Origin: Diploptera punctata | Taxonomy: Eukaryota; Arthropoda; Insecta; Blattodea; Blaberidae | Reading direction: 5' to 3' | Length of the DNA: 64,000 nt | NCBI GenBank assembly: GCA_030220185.1 | Contig: JASPKZ010001598.1 | Coordinates: 2,004,501-2,068,500, forward strand | In this document: positions 61,911-64,000 of the stretch, one piece after another | Layout: the number at the start of each line of letters is the position of its first letter | Numbering within the stretch: the first letter of the stretch is position 1 | Notes under the pieces: generated by a model | Seen by the model: the letters and a program-made list of their open reading frames with translations, nothing else | Databases searched by the model: none | Told to the model about the DNA's origin: nothing | Program-made: the position numbers and the translations under genes

Positions 61911-62242
61911 GAGACGGTTCCGTGGTGCAAGCGGTTAGACACTTGCTTCTCACCGCTGGGGTCCTGAGATCGAGTCTCGGTCACTCCATGTGGGTCTCAT
62001 GGTGGACAAAATGGAGTTTGGGCAGGTTTTTCTTGGGGTTTTCTCCCATTTTCCCTTGTCACAATTTCATTCCACCATTTCTCCATACTCATCTCATCCA
62101 TTTCGTTTCATTTCATTCATCTGCCCCCGTGATGGTGTATCAGGCGTGGTCGGCTGGCACCCTTGTCATTCACAGACCTCTATATAAGGGGCTTCATCTC
62201 ATCTCATACCTCAACCCGACCCTGAGGTGAGGATATTATTAT
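61911..62242 (+). mobile_element. SINE family 4 (tRNA-Leu/Ser-like head)
   Basis: Bracketed by ACTTATCTGAA (61900-61910 and 62243-62253). The head TGGTGCAAGCGGTTAGACAC has B box GAGATCGAGTCTC. The body has GGTTTTTCTTGGGGTTTTC. Confidence 0.8.
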
Positions 62243-62317
62243 ACTTATCTGAATAAAATGCTCAAATTAAACAAAACAAGCTATCAAAAATGTATATGAT
62301 ACTCCATTCTGTAAATA

Positions 62318-62625
62318 ATACAGGTATGCATCATCTTGTAAGAAAGAAGTAGTTGCACAGTTCAGATTAGCCACCGGACATGATTATCTACCTGACCACT
62401 TGGCAAAACTTGGAATAATTGATTCTGATATCACTCTATGGAATGCAGCAAGATTTAATGAACATCATCTTCTACAGTATCATCAATTAAATCAAGACAA
62501 ATGGAACTGCAAAAAATTTTGGAATTATATTGGAAACTTCATTGTAAAGAACCATTGAGGTTATGCAATAAAATGTTAGAATATTAAAATAAGCACCACA
62601 CAACAACAACAACAGTTAGTAGCAC
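62318..62625 (+). pseudogene. RNase H-type LINE 3' end with (CAA)n tail
   Basis: Reads KKEVVAQFRLATGHDYLPDH, LAKLGIIDSDITLWNAARFN, EHHLLQYHQLNQD, a stop near 62558, then (CAA)n. It has the FRL.TGHDCL..HL..IGI pattern seen at 16748-17232, without the Cys motif. Confidence 0.7.
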
Positions 62626-62760
62626 ACATTTATTCTGCTGATGATGGAAGTCGGCTTTTGAAAGATCTAGAGTTATTAAATTTTTTTAAAATTTTAACAC
62701 AGTTGAGGATGATGGCACCTGCCAAAAGATATCTACTTTAACATTTTACTTTGCGACTAT
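62626..62760 (+). mobile_element. Dispersed ribozyme-bearing repeat
   Basis: Homologous to 14790-14970. Two inverted-like cores (62638-62669 and about 62704). Confidence 0.5.
62638..62669 (+). ncRNA. Hammerhead-like motif
   Basis: CTGATGA (62638-62644), one T, stem II GGAAG/CTTTT, GAA, stem III palindrome AGATCT, A17. Confidence 0.5.
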
Positions 62761-62799
62761 TTGGCTCAATGGAATTTAGTATGAATTTTATCAGTATTG

Positions 62800-62990
62800 A
62801 TCCTCAACAGAGTTAAATTTCTGTTTAAAAAACTTAATCAAGTAGTTAAAACTACATAGGCCTTTCAGAATCATTTGGCACCAAATGAAATGCAGAAGAT
62901 GGAACATGATTCTTAAAGCCCTACATAGTTTTAACTACTTGACAAAGTTTTTTAAACAGAAATTTAATTTAGTTGAGGGCAACTGATATA
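62800..62990. mobile_element. Fold-back repeat, AGGCCT subfamily
   Basis: AGTTAAAACTACATAGGCCT and its complement near 62930. It is the uninterrupted relative of 54440-54870. Confidence 0.55.
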
Positions 62991-63065
62991 TATCAGGTAG
63001 GTCTACTAATAATAATTAAATGAATCATGATTTTTTCTTACCTCATACATCTATGTTTCTTTAAA

Positions 63066-63111
63066 CACAGCACTGTAGTATCGGTGACACTTTGTCGTCA
63101 TCATCAGCTGT
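63066..63111 (-). ncRNA. Hammerhead-like motif overlapping a stop codon
   Basis: CTGATGA (63101-63107), stem II TGAC/GTCA, GAT for GAA, stem III ACTACAGT, G17, stem I CAG/CTG. The PLE stop codon TGA (63104-63106) is U4-G5-A6 of the core. G17 and GAT argue that this copy is inactive. Confidence 0.55.
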
Positions 63112-64000
63112 TTTCACGACTGTCAATTTTTTCTCCTTTTTGCCGGTAATTATCCAGACTGCCCTCTGGTGTTCTTTTGAAGGAATTCCTCTTCAAACTG
63201 CCATCTGGTGTTATTTTGAATGAATCATTTCCTAAACTGCTATCTGTTGTATTTTTGAAGAACTTTGTAATCAAGCTTGGTTCTTCCGGAATCTCAAAGT
63301 TCATAGTTCTAGTATGGTTTTTTTGAATATATATTTTTTCCCAAACTGTTAAATCCAAAGATTTAGGTAGATGTTTTAAAAGTTTTGCTTCTTTTTCAAT
63401 CCTATGATGCTCTAATAAACTATGTGCTGCTATAGCTGATTTTTCAATTTCTCCATTCTTTATGTTTCTGAAGTGCTCTTTTTTACGAGTTTCCAAGTTC
63501 CTTTTTGTTTTTCCTATATATATCTTGTTGCAATCTTTGCAATCAATTTGATAAATCCCAGATTTTTTGTAGTCTGGGGTATTACATTTATTATTAATTA
63601 ACAGCAGATTACCCAGGCTGAATTTGTTAATTGGAGCTAATGTTATATTAAAATTTCTGAAAATTTTTTGAAACTTATTATGAACTTCAGGATGGTAAGT
63701 GAATTTCTTGAATTTTACATCTTTCTTGGGACCATGATGTAAGGTGGTATATTCCTGTAACCTTTTTTGTTGTTTGAATTTCTTTAATTTATTCTTTATA
63801 ATGTCTTCATCGAAACCATTTATTTTAGCAACATGAACAATATGATTATATTCCTTGTCAAAATCTTCTACATTAAGTGGAATATTTAACAATCTGTGTA
63901 ATAGACTATTGAAAATTGCATGTTTGTGTGTCAAATGATTAAAACCTGAAGATTTTATGTAGTTGTCAGTATGTGTGTCTTTTCTGTAAATGTTAAATTC
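63104..64000 (-). CDS. Penelope-like RT C-terminus and GIY-YIG endonuclease (partial)
   Basis: Open from the window edge to the stop (298 codons). From the N-side: EFNIYRKDTHTDNYIKSSGF and NHLTHKHAIFNSLLHRLLNI, the conserved RT-thumb segment of PLEs. A basic linker (KNKLKKFKQQKRLQEY) follows. The GIY-YIG nuclease runs GIYQIDCKDCNKIYIGKTKR, NLETRKKEHFRNIKNGEIEK, with H and E residues in SAIAAHSLLEHHRIEKEAKL, and LTVWEKIYIQKNHTRTMNFE. A repeated tail follows (TPDGSLKRNSFKRTPEGSL). It nicks target DNA for insertion in known PLEs. The two Cys (CKDC) between GIY and YIG match the CX2C seen in insect PLEs. The upstream RT is beyond the window. Confidence 0.9.
   Translation of the reverse strand, partial: EFNIYRKDTHTDNYIKSSGFNHLTHKHAIFNSLLHRLLNIPLNVEDFDKEYNHIVHVAKINGFDEDIIKNKLKKFKQQKRLQEYTTLHHGPKKDVKFKKFTYHPEVHNKFQKIFRNFNITLAPINKFSLGNLLLINNKCNTPDYKKSGIYQIDCKDCNKIYIGKTKRNLETRKKEHFRNIKNGEIEKSAIAAHSLLEHHRIEKEAKLLKHLPKSLDLTVWEKIYIQKNHTRTMNFEIPEEPSLITKFFKNTTDSSLGNDSFKITPDGSLKRNSFKRTPEGSLDNYRQKGEKIDSRENS

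Larger units (their letters stand above)
62995..64000 (-). mobile_element. Penelope-like element, longest copy
   Basis: 3' part of a PLE that runs off the window. The ORF (63104-64000) is followed by a ribozyme and then TGTATGAGGTAAGAAAAAAT. Confidence 0.85.

Noticed and set aside
62704..62735. Second ribozyme in the 62.6-kb repeat
   Set aside because: TTGAGGATGATGGCACC with AAAAG has too few matching core residues to call.

Overview
The window looks like AT-rich, intron- and transposon-dominated animal DNA, most likely from an arthropod and probably an insect with a large genome. The evidence is short GT-AG collagen exons separated by introns of up to about 12 kb, four tRNA-headed SINE families plus a fifth with a less certain head, RNase H-bearing LINEs, Penelope-like elements (PLEs), and piggyBac, hAT and Tigger relics. 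The species cannot be fixed from the sequence alone.

One host gene can be supported, on the minus strand. It is a collagen whose small Gly-X-Y exons lie at 46424-46450, 39464-39517, 27083-27109, 25057-25092 and 24718-24852. A plausible terminal exon with an acidic, tyrosine-rich tail lies at 16056-16217. Every exon is a multiple of three and starts in phase 0. The block ending in the [15 protein letters not shown] motif resembles the C-terminus of membrane collagens XIII/XXIII/XXV. Everything else in the window lies in its introns or flanks.

The dominant repeat system is a set of fold-back Penelope-like elements. Many copies carry the C-terminal part of the GIY-YIG endonuclease ORF, and the best copy (63104-64000, minus) also keeps the end of the RT region. 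Their ends carry hammerhead self-cleaving ribozyme motifs: core CUGANGA, a short stem II, GAAA, and a self-complementary stem III. About fifty such motifs in all states of decay are listed, usually one per arm of a fold-back. The ribozymes fall into subfamilies that differ in the stem III palindrome and sometimes in the core.

The second system is a family of tRNA-like modules, several with a fully paired cloverleaf and an anticodon loop reading AGA or GGA. They sit in units of about 300 bp that are joined in inverted, partly repeated order into composites of 823, 822, 837, 503, 292 and 260 bp. These composites have 11-12 bp target duplications, the same size class as the PLE fold-backs (10-14 bp). 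Four PLE insertions fall in the T-rich stretch flanking small tRNA-like elements, two of them at the same 13-bp site.

Layout: 1-6.5 kb LINE, SINE, Tigger, tRNA-like composite and PLE; 6.5-13.1 kb PLE and LINE relics and a fold-back; 13.7-24.7 kb tRNA-like composites, PLEs, TTAA elements and the presumed last collagen exon; 24.7-27.1 kb three collagen exons; 27.4-33.2 kb nested PLEs; 33.6-39 kb Helitron-like, LINE and tRNA-like elements; 39.4-47 kb collagen exons, SINEs, piggyBac and PLEs; 47-64 kb tRNA-like elements, PLEs, hAT, SINEs and the longest PLE ORF. All transposase and RT genes seen are fragments.
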